Shown in pieces: positions 12,050 through 25,800 of a stretch of DNA of 64,000 nucleotides. Positions within the stretch are counted from its first letter, which is position 1; every line of letters begins with the position of its first letter. The stretch is from the NCBI GenBank assembly GCA_009192285.1, contig WBVU01000004.1, forward strand, positions 1,944,001 to 2,008,000, written 5' to 3'. The stretch is from Morchella semilibera (taxonomy: Eukaryota > Ascomycota > Pezizomycetes > Pezizales > Morchellaceae). Both the position numbers and the translations under genes were made by a program. The notes under the pieces were generated by a model that worked only from the letters and a program-made list of their open reading frames with translations, was not told where the DNA came from and did no database searches.

Positions 12050-15000
12050 TTAAATAGACAAGTACGCCGGAATACCATAAACCACTGGCGCTGCACCATT
12101 AAGGTATTTCAAACTACAACAATCCCTTGCTTTGGCGACAGCCTCTACAAGCGATACGCCAGTAGACGAAGAGGTAGCTCGCCCTTTAGCTTTCCTTGAA
12201 GACTTCTCAGTTTTGTTGAACAATCCCCACTTATCAAAAACATCCTTTGAGAAACGATCGATATCTTTGTCCGTTACGTCCCACAAGGTCGCCAGTAAAG
12301 TCGGGCACCCTCCAAGCAGATAATTCAGGGACATTCCGTATGGCTCAAATTCGCCAGAATCCTTCATTGCTCCGCTGCTGCACCCCAGAAGCATAGAAAC
12401 CGCACACCGCTCTAATTTTTTTACAGTTTTTCCACGAATATAGTGTGCACCACTTCCGTGTCCGGAGTAAATGAGAAGGTCACGGGTCTCCAAATACTTC
12501 TGGAATTGCTCCTCCGAGGGCTCTTTGTTGATAACTCCTTCCCAACCATCCAAATTTTTGAAGCCGTCTTCAAACATGTTTTGAGTGGAGACTAAATCCG
12601 AACTGGGGTTGAGAATATATGAGCCTCTGTCTCTGTCGACATAAAAGCCGGGGACAGTCTGTGACGGTGTTTTTTCTTGCATCTTCAGAATTCGTTCGTG
12701 AAGAGCAGCCAGAGAGGGAAGTCGAGAAACTGAATGACCACGGAGACAGGGAAGCGATTCCCAGGGAAACATGTGCACAGATTTATCTAGGATCAAAATC
12801 GTATGATCAATTTCGCGTTCGACTTCATTTGCGTGGAATGAAACTTCTTGGTGATAGGAATCCAGAGCATCTGTAAGCTCCACAACCATCTAATTATAAA
12901 TTAGCATGCTTTATCTTTTGAGAATCGCCTTCTGACTTACCTCATCAGTGTCAAGTTCATCGTAGGCGTTCCCTTCCCCGTGGAACTGTAGGATATCTAC
13001 GACATAAAAGATCAAGTCTACGAGCATTTCGTTGAAAGTCTCCTGGCCTTCCGATGGCCCAAGTCCAATGAACAGCTCAAGCACGCGGTGATCAATGTTT
13101 ACCTTCCCAGCCTTCTTTCGCTTCCTTGAAGGTAGATACTTTGCAAGTATATAATCAAAAGTTGCTTTGAATCTTGCGAGAAGTCCAGAATGACGTGCAT
13201 ACTGGCAAAATATACCTTTAAATCCACAAAACCATACGTGTTCGATGTTTTCCAAAAGATCACTGAGGCGAGAATCGAGAGCTTCTCTTTCCTCCCACCA
13301 CTCCTTCCTAGCACCCTTGCTTGTCATTTCCTTGGCATTATGAGCACTGGTATTGGCTCCTTCAATAATCTCGTCAAGCTCCTGCCGGCATTCACTGTAC
13401 TCAAATACAGCCTCAGAATCGTCCCGTGAATTGCCACGGGTGAGTGGTAAACGTATCATGAATTGGCTTTCTCCGGCCTGGAAACGTGAAACGTAGAGCT
13501 CATCGCGCCTCTCGTTCAAGGAAATTGAAACGGCCGCCCATCTCTTTGGAATGATATCGATATAATCCCGTTGAAAACTCGAAAAATCAAACAGGTTGGG
13601 CTCTGTTGCCACAGCCCTACCATGAAGTTCGCTGCTTGGCCAGCTCAGGTCCTCGGGAAGGCTGTTTGAGAACTTTTCGGCTTCGATCGCGGCTTTCTCT
13701 CTTTGAATCGAAAGCCCTTTGTGTAATTCTATTGGAAATAAGCAATTCATTCTTCAGATAACCGAATCCAAACTTACCAAGGGAATAACTAGCAAACAAT
13801 GGATGCTCCGGCCCTTTACCCCTTACACTGCTCACCGCATGAATCAAAACAATTATTTCACTCAATAACGAAGCTACACTATGTGTCATCGTTGAAGACC
13901 CACATTTAATAGCCCTTGTGTGAACGCTATAGACCGCATCCCTAGCCTTCTCAAGAAGCTCCATAAACTCTATTATAGCTTCGCGCTCTTTGGTAGGTTT
14001 GCGAGTTGATTTTGTAGTTCGGTCCAAAGCGTCAGATTTGTTTATGGCAATATTGGGCAAAGAAATAGCTGCAAATGAATAAGTTAGTGGCAGATATTTA
14101 AATAAAAAGTTAAGGACAATAATACTTGAATCTTGAAGAACACCAAATATTGGATCAGAACCCATCAGAATCAAAGCCTCTTGAAAGAGATGCCTTGCTT
14201 CAGTCAACCCATGTACGACGGCTTCTTGGTGTCCGATAGGAAGTTTTGCTGCTTCCTTGAGTAAAGCCTCGGCCTTTTCGCACTTTTGTTGCATAGAGAG
14301 ATTATGGGCCCTGAGTCTCAAAACATTTCCTTTCTGCTTAAGGAGTGTGGAACATTCGCCAATAACTATAGAAGCTACAGTGGCAGAGATAGTAGCCTTC
14401 TCGACCTCATCTTTTGTGACCCTTGGCCTTGTTGGTGCTCTTCCTCTACGTTTTACAGGTGCTTTCGCCCTAGATGTTTGCTTATTCTCTTCATCTAGGG
14501 CCATTTTAGACATTCTACTGGCTGTTAACTTATGCTCAAAAGAATTGGCTTAATGGGATTTTCTTACCTTTCCATCACTATTTGCGAGTCTGGCCTGTGG
14601 CCCCCTAAATTTTCAATTCTATCGACGGCCATCAATTCTTCTAAGTGCTTCTCGGCGCGCTCATAAGCCTCACTCTCCTCCTGCCAGTCTCCTCTAATTC
14701 TCTCCAGGTTTCCGGCCGCAACTTCGATTTCAACAAAATCGTGGTCATTGGTAATCAATTTTCTCGCCTGATCTAGCATCTCTGTTCCCTCGTCTGTTAG
14801 ACCTGCTCTAATTTTCAAGTCCCCATATAGAGTCATCGTCTTAGCCATCCTAGATGTTGCGTTTACAGCTTCAACTGTCTTGAGGGCTTGCTGAAGGTAA
14901 AACTCGGCCTCACGAACCATTCCCTGATGGCGGTATATGCTAGACGCCTGGAGAAGACTCGAGTGGAGAGCCGAGACAAGTGGCCAAAGAAGAGGTGTGT

Positions 15001-18000
15001 TGAATGCTGCTAACGTGGTTGAGTGGACCTTTGGTCCTGAGGAGTTGGTTGACAGTGCTGCCATCCCCTGAACAAGGGGGTCAGATTTCGAGATAGTTGG
15101 CTTGCTGAGAGCCTCCAAACCAGCCCAGGCACGCTGATTAAGTCTGACACATCTTCTAGCATGTGTCAATGAATCATTAGGGTTTCCCTATAACATTAAG
15201 AATTAGCTCATGGTTACGAAATATAGCTATGCGTCATGGTCTATCACTCGCCTTTTCGAATGTCAACAAACTCATTGCATATGCAGCATCTGCAATAATT
15301 CTGTTGATCTTGACCCTCTTTGCGATTTTGGCCCCCGAAGTTTTTGCGCTCGTAAGCTCTTCATTTTTGTCAACCAAGTCACTAGCCGCAAGAAAATACT
15401 CTTCAGCTTTTTCAAGGTTTCCGATGTTTACAAAGTATTCCGTGTATGCCAGATGAAATTGCAGTGCCGTTGTTGAAGACAATCCGCTTGGGGCTTTATT
15501 GATCAAAGCTTGGGCTTTTGCCAGAGCCATTCCTGCCCGTCCAGAGTATCCAAGCCGAAGGTACTGGGTCCCAAGAAGGCTTTGTAGCTGGGCAAGCGCT
15601 ATAAGAGGGCTGTTAATATTACTTAAGGTAGTGCTTTAGCGAGCATTTGACTTACAATCATAGTTCACCTTGTCTTCTATTCCCCTAAAGGATACCAAGA
15701 CCTTCAAAGCGCAAATCTTGAGTTCAACCTCACCCTTCATCTCGAAAAATTCGGCCACCATTTCCAGCTTCTTCATTACCTGATCTATATCTTCCACTCT
15801 CTCTACCACTGCGTCCCAGGTGATGAATTCATTCACCAATCTACTCCATAGGCTTAACGCGGTTTTCACTAGTTCCGGTTCGGCCTCACCGTCTTGCCAT
15901 CGTAAGAATGACAGGCTGACTAGACAACCTGCCACTATGTCATCTTTGTACCTGAACAGGTCTTTATCATCTGTCGAAGCAACATCACTTAGGCCTTCAG
16001 CCCACTCAAACGTCTCTTCGCCCAGAATTCTAGCCTCCTCTTTGTTGATTAGGTCTGCATGGTCGACTGCTAGCTCTACAAGTTTTGAAATAACTCGGGC
16101 TCTGCGCAAAGGCATTTCTTTAAAAGAATATAGGTCTAGCAACCTCTCAGCCAATATTTGAGCAACTGTGCCATCACCTCCCATAGTTCCAATTGCCAAT
16201 CTCATTGACCATTCCAGCATCGCTCCTCGTGCTGCCTTTGATATCCCCGCATAATCAAACCGTAGCGACGAAGCCACACCATCCCTCTTCTTGTTTGCAC
16301 ATTTGACAAGGCCTGCCAGAGCTCTATCGACAGTTGCCTCCTTTGTAGGTAGATCAAACGCATTGCCGGGCAACTCGCCTTTCGATGCACTTTGTCCAAC
16401 CTCCTCTAAGGTTCCAGTTTCAAAAAATACATTTACGGCACTCAGTAGTGCATCCTCAGCCCTCCTATAATCGCCTGCCAGAAGGAAAAGACTGCCCAAT
16501 CGCTCCCATTTTAGAGCTGCGTTGGTTTGGATAAGTTCCTCCGAAGGCCTCCGTTCTAATATCATGAGACTCTTTCTTAGGGCCAGGATGCTTGGCTTAT
16601 CCATCCCGGCTTTTCGATAAAGTAGATGGATTTGCCAGTATGTCGTGGAAAATTTTTCGTAAAACATAGCGTGATCTATATCATTTTTTGGTAGTGATCT
16701 GATTATTATCAAGGAATCTTTGATTAAGTCCTCGACAGCTTCCCACGCGTCTGGAGAACTAATGTTAAACCCTCGCCAAGAAGTTGAGGTAGCTATATCA
16801 ATTGTAGATGTAACAATTCTGGTCGCTTTTGCTCGTTCCTCGTCCGAAATCACCATCGTCATATATTTACCGCAAAACTTGATAACACCTCGAGCGATTG
16901 AATCACATAGAGCCCTCAATGTCAATCTGGCCTCTCTATCTTCTGCCGCTTCTTCAACCCCTTCCTGGTCGGTTTCGTCTTTCACGAGAGAGGCCAGCAA
17001 AGTGACCCCACTCCTCTTGAATAGGGCTACCTCGTTCAATAATAGCTCTAGGTCCGCCTTTCTGCCATTTCTAACCGATGCCAACCCCTCAACGGCGATC
17101 TCAACCCGTTCTTTGAGAACCCCGACAATTTCACTATCTAGGATAAGCTCCCCATTCTTCCCGGTTGTCGATAGTTTCAATTCGATGGTTGCTAATCGGA
17201 CATTACTGATGACCTTCAGTGCTGCATCTGACTCGTTATTCATAGCCTCCAATTCCATAAGTAATTCCTCTGTGCAATTCATAGATTCTTTAAATAGCCC
17301 AGCGTCAAACGAGACGGTAGCAAGAGTTTTAATTACTTCGAATGGTAAAGATTTTGATGAATTATCCCCATGGAGCAATTGGCGGACTCTATTTGATGTT
17401 TGCTGTATGAAATTATACCGATCAGGCTTGGCTCGCTGCTCCTGTGAACGTCGAACGAACGCAGTTAGGTATTTGCGCCAACTCTCCCATTGCTCAGTCG
17501 TGCCATTCTCAATTGCGCCTTTATTACCGGGCTGGAGACGTTTTCTCAAGACAGCGCATTCAGTCGCTAGCGTTTGTAGTTCTAACGCTGTTCTAGGACT
17601 ACAGAATAGTTTAATATTTGTTGCGTCGCTGTCCGAAGATACCGCCGTTGAAGGGGTTATGGATAATAGTGTATGAATCAAAACATTCAAATGGGTCAAC
17701 GCTTTAGATGGTGATGATTTTGAATAGACCTTTATTAAAGATAAGGTATTATATGTGGTAGATAGTGAGGGAATGATGGCCTGGGGAAGATAAGAGAATT
17801 AGTAAGGTTTTAAGTTTTTAGAAAAACAGAGAAGTGTGAACCTCAATCAACTCTGGTCTCTTCAGCCCTGCAAGGCACCGCAGCATTCCTAGTTGGCATG
17901 AGATAACTAACGGAAATGCGGGTACGGATGTAACCACGCTCTTAAACTCAAGTATCTTACTGAACGACTCCTTCTCGGCCTTTACGGTACCATCTTTCTC

Positions 18001-18684
18001 GGAGTGCTTAGAATTTGATGTTTTTTGGGCCCCATTCGCTTGTTTCTGCCCCGCTGATCCATTCTGCATGTGCTCAGTCAATTTCCGCTTCAGACTTCGG
18101 GCCTCTTTCAGTGCCATCTCAAACATTCCGAGCTGTACTAATTTTAACAAAAGACTGTTTTGGGCGGTCTCAACCTGTAGTGGGGGCATCTCCAGGAGGC
18201 TAGGGGTATGTTGAATCGAGTTAAGATAGGATACTGATAGAGCACAGCATGACGCTAGATTCGCAATTGGGTCGGACTTTATATCGTTACGATTTGCGGA
18301 TCGCGATTTCAACGGCTTGTTAATTGTGGAAACTGTTTTCCGAGCCGGCGCAGGGGTTTCAGGGGCGGAATGGGGCAGTACATCCTTTTTTGCGGCATCG
18401 GTGAGAGCTTTGAGACAAATATTTATTGCTTCAATTGCAAGCTTTTGTTTCTCTGCTACCCTTGACGATACCGCTATAGCAACTGCCTCTGTTGCTACAC
18501 TCTGGGAGGTTAGTTTCGAATTCTTTGATCGTGAGGAGATTTTGACGGTAGTTGATGCGACAGTTGATTCGGTTGCAGCGAACGATTCTCTTAAAAGCTT
18601 TAAAGTTGAAGTTGAGCAGGCATCAATAGTTAGTTGCTGCTTAATACCGTCATACGGACTTGTGCATGCGGGTTTTGGAGGCAT
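12050..18684 (-). CDS. ESP1: Separase (cohesin-cleaving cysteine protease)
   Basis: Cuts the Scc1/Rad21 cohesin subunit at anaphase onset and is held inactive by securin. Eight exons: 18684-17842, 17780-15656, 15598-15252, 15187-14568, 14517-14126, 14068-13778, 13728-12941, 12889-12050, giving 2,081 residues, usual for fungal separases (BimB/Cut1/Esp1). The N-terminal two thirds are helical-repeat-like sequence. The C-terminal C50 peptidase carries the catalytic histidine in LLIYSGHGSGAHYIRG and the catalytic cysteine in SMLLGCSSGAM, followed by GCPTLLATLWDVTDKDIDRF. The conserved DSTISLP segment appears only after removing an intron whose frame stays partly open. Intron 3 (15251-15188) starts GC rather than GT (AAG/GCGAGT). 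It is divergent from AFI1 with 0.7 kb between starts. Confidence 0.95.
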
Positions 18685-19396
18685 TTAAATCTTGTTCCTT
18701 ATTCCTTATAGAAGTCGAGAGCTCTAGTATGCAGCTGGTATCGAGGGGTGGCAACATGTAATTATGAGGCCCGGAGATTGACAAACAGAATGGAGAAAGT
18801 TGATGGGACGTGGAGAGAGGTGCGTTGAGTTACTCAACGCGAGTAAAGAGGCTAGGGCTTTAGGGTTGCTGCGCCACATTGGTGGCCAATAGTGGCTTGA
18901 ACACTTCTCCCGCTAGTAAAGTGGCGCGAATTTAATTGGCCTGGAATCTCAGCCGGGGAAGCCGGAAGGTTGGTTGCATATCATGCAAAGAGCGTGGGAA
19001 TCAGTAAGGCACGCTTCGCCTACATACACAGTCTAAGAGTAGAGAAGGTGCCTTTTATTAGCTACATATACATACATGTAGCTACCTTCCCTCCTGCCAG
19101 GAACAACTTGGAACCAGCGGAGAGGTAGAAACAGAGGGGCAACTGCACTGACTCGCGACATCGTACAGCTCACACACTCCTGTATCAACCACCACATACC
19201 ACTTATTCGAGACCACTTATTTATCAGCTCCTCAAGTCGCACCTGTAGCCACGGCTTAAAGTATTAATATCATCTCCGTTCTATCCCGTAATAATTATTT
19301 CCACCGACACACCTCCTTTCTTCTTTTCTTCCAGGAATTTACTTCATCCACCGCCCCAATACTTATTCCTTTACAATCTCTAATTTCACACTCATC
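18685..19396. promoter_or_regulatory. Divergent promoter region, separase / AFI1
   Basis: Separates two start codons by 712 bases. It contains a 19-base palindrome (18822-18840), a CCAAT element within GGTGGCCAATAG near 18882-18893, and GGCGCGAA at 18923-18930, which resembles an E2F/MBF G1/S element. One TACATGTA lies at 19073 on the AFI1 side. Regulatory roles are inferred from motif shape. Confidence 0.5.
18822..18840. promoter_or_regulatory. Perfect 19-base palindrome upstream of separase
   Basis: GCGTTGAGT-T-ACTCAACGC has 9-base perfect arms around one base, 138 bases before the separase ATG. It is a plausible dimeric transcription-factor site; the factor is unknown. Confidence 0.5.
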
Positions 19397-21947
19397 ATGA
19401 GCTCGAGTACGCCTAATGATGAAGCTTCCGGACGAAGCCCATCGGGTAGTATCAGCACTGTTCGGACTGAACGGGCCAGTGCTAGGAGTAGCCGGAGTTC
19501 GCGGAATAATCAACTACACGTTGAGTATATCCTAGTTGCCGAGTTCCAAATTGATAAAGGACCTACGATGGAACATCAGTACCCAAATGCTATCAGCGGG
19601 GATGAGCAGTAAGTATCAAGTCTTTTCACAACTAATTTGATATATATATATACACGCATCAAATAAGCTAAGGCCCTAATTACTTATAAAAATAATTAAA
19701 AATATAATATATATAATATGCATTCAATTTCGATCGATAACAAAATAAAATATGTCGCTAATCTTGGAGTTTTAGTATGCTTGCCGAACTTATGCTGCCG
19801 GACCAGGCCCATGTCCGCATTCAAGATTGGACAATATTCTTTTTGCATAAAGACGCAGAACGAGAATCAGTCGAAGTAGACGCCTCAGGTCATGCACCTC
19901 TAATATATGTACTCAATCTAGTTAATACAAAGCACGATAAAAGAGAAAAAAGGTAAATATCCTTTTGTTATGGCTAGATATGATGGAAAACTCATTCTAC
20001 CGTACTACAGAGGCGCAAAGGTAAAGGCCATGGCCATATGCACCAGGCATTCGTTCCTTCATATCTATAAGGTACGTATACACTCATTTTTTTTCCGGGA
20101 CATATCTTAATAGCCAGTATGAAATAGCCTATCCTTCTTCTTGCACTTGAAGAATACTTCAAAACACCTACGGTAGAGACTCTTGCAGAGATTTTTACAG
20201 CTGTGAATGCCATGGATCTTTCTGCTATGCCGGATTTTTCGATATTTGAACGGCAAATACTTTCTTGTAGTGAACAGAAGGAGATGTTCACGGAAAAATT
20301 TGAAGAGATGGCCCATATTTATCCAAATGTCGCACAACAGCAAATGAGGTCACCCTCATCCCTAGGAATGCTGACAACTGGAGATGAAGATCTGGAAACG
20401 CGGGCGGCGACATATATTGATTTAGCACCAGGAAGGAATAAGCTTGTAAATGGGAGGATCACAATTAACAGAGACAGCCACGAATTCGAAACCAAAGTTG
20501 TTTATACGGGCATACCAGTACCTATCAAGGTTCCTGTTGCAATAATGCCCGAAACTGTCGGAGATGTAGGGCACCCCCACCCCCTACAAAAATTGCTTAG
20601 GATCTCACCAACTCTTATTTAAATTTAGTTCTCATTGATACATTTGATATCGACTTTCTCTCAGCATCACTCCGCAAATCCTCAACCGTTTGCCCTCCAT
20701 CCTCATCTCACTACGAATGGCCCATATACCCACCCAATCATTGTATTAGTAAATGGGCTTCTTACACAGAAAAGGATAATATTTCTCAGTCATCTAAGAC
20801 CCTCGGGCGAGGTTGCAGACCATGTACTAGCTGCATGTTCGCTGGCATCGGGTGGTGTCTTGCGTGGGTTTACGCGGCATGCATTCCCATATACAGACTT
20901 GTCTAAAGTCGACGAACTGCTTCTAGTCCCTGGATTTATAGCTGGCGTCACTAATCCGACCTTTGGAAACCATCATGGATGGTGGGATATTCTTTGTAAT
21001 ATCGACACCGGTAGAATCAAGATCTCCCCAGAAATCAAACCGTGTCACCCAAGTGACGGTGCCAGCTTTAGTGGTTTTGCGAACATCAGTGGCCACATTG
21101 ATACTGGAGACAATGCATTTATGGATGATGTCTTGAACTGCATTTCCTCTAAATTCGGCGAAAAGGCACTACGGGCCAAATGGCGCGATTGGATCGTGCG
21201 ATTTACAAGAATGGCCGCGGCATTTGAGGAGTTAGTTTATGGAGCTAGTTCCCTATGGATAGGACATGAGGAAAATCACGTTATTCGTGGTCATGGATAT
21301 GTTTGGCCAGATGAACAAACTAAGATGAGAGATTTGGCAGCGAATATGGCTAGGATAGAAGGGTGGAGGGGCAGTAGGACATATCACTCTTATTGTCAGG
21401 TAGGTTAAAATACCAGGCTTAAACTTTTGAGGCAAAATCTTACTTTGGACAGGATGCTATGCAATTTTACATGGCAAAACCAATCAAGGTCATAGACCTG
21501 CACCACCAAATTGACCGTCTGAGATATCTGAGGTTATCAATTGATGACTCTGCCAAAATTTATACAACAATTAGAGATTATGTCGTAGAATACGAAGAGG
21601 TTAATCAGCTTCTTTGCGTACTTCCAGAAAACCAAGGAGGATTATTTCCGGTCGCCGTCGGTCTCTTCCATCCACTGCAGAAAGTGCGGTTTGCTGTTGT
21701 GGAACTATTGGAGCGAATTAGTACACACATGGTAAGCCTATCAGTCACTCCCATGATTTCCAGCGATTCTAACGGGAAATTTCTATCTCTCATACAGGCT
21801 GGGCGTCACTTCTTCAATTCTCTCAATAAGTTTCAGAAATTGGCTTTCATACGCCTTCAACAAGAGAAATTACACACAGCGGCCGAAAGTCCAAATACCG
21901 GTGTGACAATGGGTGGGTTGAATATTGGGGATGCTATTGCAAAATAG
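19397..21947 (+). CDS. AFI1: AFI1-like protein: Arf-docking domain plus SPA/DENN domain
   Basis: Yeast Afi1 binds Arf3 at the plasma membrane and helps maintain polarised growth; the SPA region is a DENN-type module. Seven exons: 19397-19608, 19776-19952, 20011-20071, 20128-20565, 20629-21399, 21453-21731, 21798-21947, in all 695 residues. A Ser/Arg-rich start precedes [20 protein letters not shown], then [20 protein letters not shown] and [14 protein letters not shown] (docking domain). The SPA part has [56 protein letters not shown] and [16 protein letters not shown]. The protein ends with a helical segment ([20 protein letters not shown]). All junctions keep phase. It is followed on the same strand by LOS1 0.95 kb away, so the two are separate transcripts. 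Confidence 0.9.
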
Positions 21948-22896
21948 TTAGGATTGAAGACAAAGTTCTTCTTTCTTTGGGCAAGGATTCTTCAGTACCT
22001 TATTAGAGGGTTATTGTTCTATAAGTAATGAGTCTTCTGTGGGCCAGGTTTAGAATGATACCAGATGTAATCATAATAACTTTGACATATAAACGCGCCC
22101 TAAAGATGAACTCTGTGATAATGGCGTGTGAGATAATAGGATTATAATATGGGTTTGGGTGGTGTACTTTACTGTATCATTTAGTTATTGGACACATCTT
22201 CCAGCGGACTTCAGTTGTATTTGAAGTAAGAAGTTTCAATGATATTTAGCATCACGTGCTCCGCGGCCATTTCGAGGATTTAAGCGGTGACTTCATCCTG
22301 GTAGTAAGTTCAGTTAGATGTCTTGGCGAAGCCAAAGCTTGTACCCATTCCGATCGGGCAGTGCCCCACCACAATTTTTCCTAAAGGCCAGCAGACACGA
22401 TACCTTCCATGTTCTCTTTTCTTGCAACACTCATATAAGGACCTCATTTTGATAATTGATACCTCTAAAATTTCCTTTTAGGTACCACTGAGCTCGATAT
22501 ATCAAACCTGGCCCTGGTCTGAACTGTCTTCGGCTTTGAAGGTATTTGCTCACTAGTCACTCACTGGTCATTTATCTGCCCCGCCTCAATCTTCCGCTTT
22601 GTCTTTTAAGAATAACTCTCTATCGTACAGGAGAGGTTTTTGCTTAACTCCGGAACAGTATTTACTAACTAAGGGCCCAGGAAATTACAGATTTCTCGAT
22701 ACCCGAAACCTGTGACTCTTATCTCCCTATTTCGTCCCTAATATCAGGTATTTTCGGCCAGTAGAAAGACCAACATTCGACTTCGCCAAAGATCGTTATT
22801 CGCTTCTACCGTTCAACCATACGCCTCCATCAACTTGATTGCTCAATTCTTGGAGCATCATTTTCTTGTATTCTAGTGGAGGTGTTCTAGAAAAAC
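21948..22896. other. Intergenic region, LOS1 promoter
   Basis: 949 bases between the AFI1 stop and the LOS1 start with no gene. Pyrimidine-rich stretches near 22380-22620 are compatible with a fungal promoter. Nothing else distinctive. Confidence 0.6.
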
Positions 22897-25800
22897 ATGG
22901 ATACACAAGTATGTGTTTTCTGTCCCGCATCATTAAAGTTTGGGGTACCGGTGTGCTTATTTCTCGCTCTGAATAGGTTGAAAGCGCGGTGGACATCGCG
23001 TCCAACCCTACTACTAGTCAGGAACTCAAAGGACAGGTATTTTAGATATTTCAAATCAAATAACCTCACCTTTATCGAGCTTTTCAGTGGTTGCTGACTT
23101 CTAGAGTTATAGGCTATGGAATTTTTGCAAACTATCAAAGTTTCCCCAGAAGGATGGCAGATCTGTTTGCCCCTTTTTGTCAGGGACCAAAGAGCCAACG
23201 AAATCGTGCGCATGTTCTGCCTAGATGTTTTAAACACGGCAATCCAACAACGCTACCAAACCCCACAGGATCAATCCCTCGCATACATCAAGAACTCACT
23301 CGTGGAGTACATGAGACGGGCATACCTGTCAAACCCAACCACCTCCGATTCAAGTATGATGCAAAATAAACTCACCCAGACCATGACATATCTCTTTGTT
23401 GCAATGTACACAACGTCATGGCCTGCGTGCTTCGACGATATACTAGCGTTAACTTCGACGCCGAATGGTCGGCATGACAACTATCAGGGCGTCATGTTTT
23501 TCCTGAGGATGACGGCTAGCGTGCATGAGGAGGTTGCCGATGTGCTTATTCCACGATCACTGCAAGAGATGCAAAGAAATAGTGCGATAAAGGACGCTGC
23601 TCGTGAGCGTGATGTGAAGAAGTTAGTAGCTGCATGGCAAGAAATCTTAGGGCAGTGGAGAGAAGCAAACGAAGATGTTGTTCTACTATGCTTGAAGGTA
23701 ATAGGTCGATGGGTCAGCTGGATCGATATCTCTCTGGTCATCAACGATGTCTTGTTAGGTTTACTTTTCTACTTCTTGTCATCCGAAGGAAAGCCTAGAA
23801 ATGGGGCTATCGAGACATTGGCTGAGATTGTGGGTAAGAAGATGAAGGGCCCGGATAAGCTTGAATTAATCGCATTTTTGAAGTTGGAAGAAATTGTTGG
23901 GTCCTTGGTGGCTTCTTCTGCCCTACAGGCTCAAGGACAAGAGGATTATGATTATGATCTTGCGGAGAACGTGGCAAAGTTGGTGAACGGTATTGGAATG
24001 GATCTAATTAGGGTCCTGGATACCGATGGCATGGATCCCCATTCAAAACAACGTGCGGAAGAATATTTGCAGGCCTTCGTTCCGTTCCTCCTCCGGTTTT
24101 TTTCCGACGAGTACGACGATGTTTCGACGGCAGTAGTACAATTCATGTTCGATCTCCTTACTCTGTTACGAAAAGAGAAAAAGACATCCAATTCAATTTC
24201 CCAGTCTCACGCCCAAATGCTACCACCAATCCTCAGCGCGATTGTGATGAAAATGAAATACGATGTGGACACGAACTGGGGGGAGGATGAGCGGACTGAT
24301 GAGGCCGAGTTCCAAGAGCTCCGAAAGAAACTAAAAACTCTTCAGGATACTGTTGCCAGTATTGATGAGGCTCTTTACATCCAATCTTTGTCAACGCTTG
24401 TGGGCAATACCTTTGAAAGGGTTGCGCAGGGGGGGCATGGCGCGATTGGTTGGCGAGAAGTAGAAACCGCACTATATGAGATGTTCATATTTGGGGAGCT
24501 TGCAATGAGGAACGGTGGGCTGTATATCAAAGGACAACCAAATGGAGTTGCTGCCGAAACACTAATTGGCATGATGTTTAAAATGATGAACTCTAGTATG
24601 AATTGGCTCCGAAAAGTCCCCTATATGCTTAGAAAGACGTTGAGCTAACGTGTCACCCAGATATTGCTAGCTCATCCCACCCAGCTGTGAAGCTCAGGTA
24701 TATGGAGATTATCAACCGGTATTCCCCCTTCTTTGAATCCAACACCAATCTCATTGCGCAAGCCCTTGAAGATTTTGTCAAGGGAGTTCACGACAATCAT
24801 CCCCGGGTGCGAAAACGTTCTTGGTACCTTTTCCAACGCTTTGTTAAATCTCTCCGACAACACATAGGTGAAGTTGCGGAGACGATTCTTCAAGCGATCA
24901 GTGATCTTCTCGTGATAAATGCAGAGTTGCCCAGTGATAATGGAAATGATGATATGTCCTCGGATGAAAACCAAGGAGAAGACTCAGCATTTGAGTCGCA
25001 ATTGTACCTTTTTGACGCAGTTGGATGCTTATCTTCCATAAAATCGATTCCTGAGCAAAAACAGGTCATGCTTGCTCAAACAATCATGAACCCCATATTT
25101 TTGGACATGGAGAAGATCCTTGGTGTGGCAAAGGGCGGAGATCCCCGAGCGGTACTACAAATTCACCATGATATTATGGCACTTGGTACATTGGCAAGAG
25201 GTTTCTCTGATTGGGCGCCCAATACATCTGCAACCACCCCTCCTGGCGGACCTGTTTCTGATGAGTTTAAGAATGCCGCAGAAGCCATATTGGTATCATT
25301 GGAGGCTCTCAATAGGTTCCCTAATGTCAGGGAAGCAGCTAGACACTCTTTCTCAAGGATGGTGGGAGTTTTGGGCCAAAAGATTTTGCCAATGCTGCCA
25401 AGGTGGATTGAGGGGCTATTAACAGAAAACTCAACAAAGGAAGAGATGGTGACGTTCTTAAGGCTCTTGGAGCAAGTGGTGCACGGGTTTAAGGTATATA
25501 TTCTTTAGTGACGAATGGGAAAAGTGGCTGACACAAAACATCAGACGGATATATTCAACATCCTCGATTCCCTAATGACGCCACTCCTTGGAAGGATATT
25601 CTCTGCACTAGGTGAAGAAACCACTGGAACAGACGACGCCTTAGAATTGACGGAGCTGAAAAAAGAGTACCTCGGATTCTTAATGTGCATTCTCAACAAC
25701 GATCTTGGCCATGTACTCATAACTCAATGTAAGACCTCACGTCATGGCTTGTCACTCGTTATCTTCAATCTAATAACCGTGGGGGATAGCCAATCAAGAA

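Noticed and set aside
16720-17676. 318-codon + strand frame inside separase exon 2
   Set aside because: Antisense to an established exon; Ser/Leu-rich sequence without family features.
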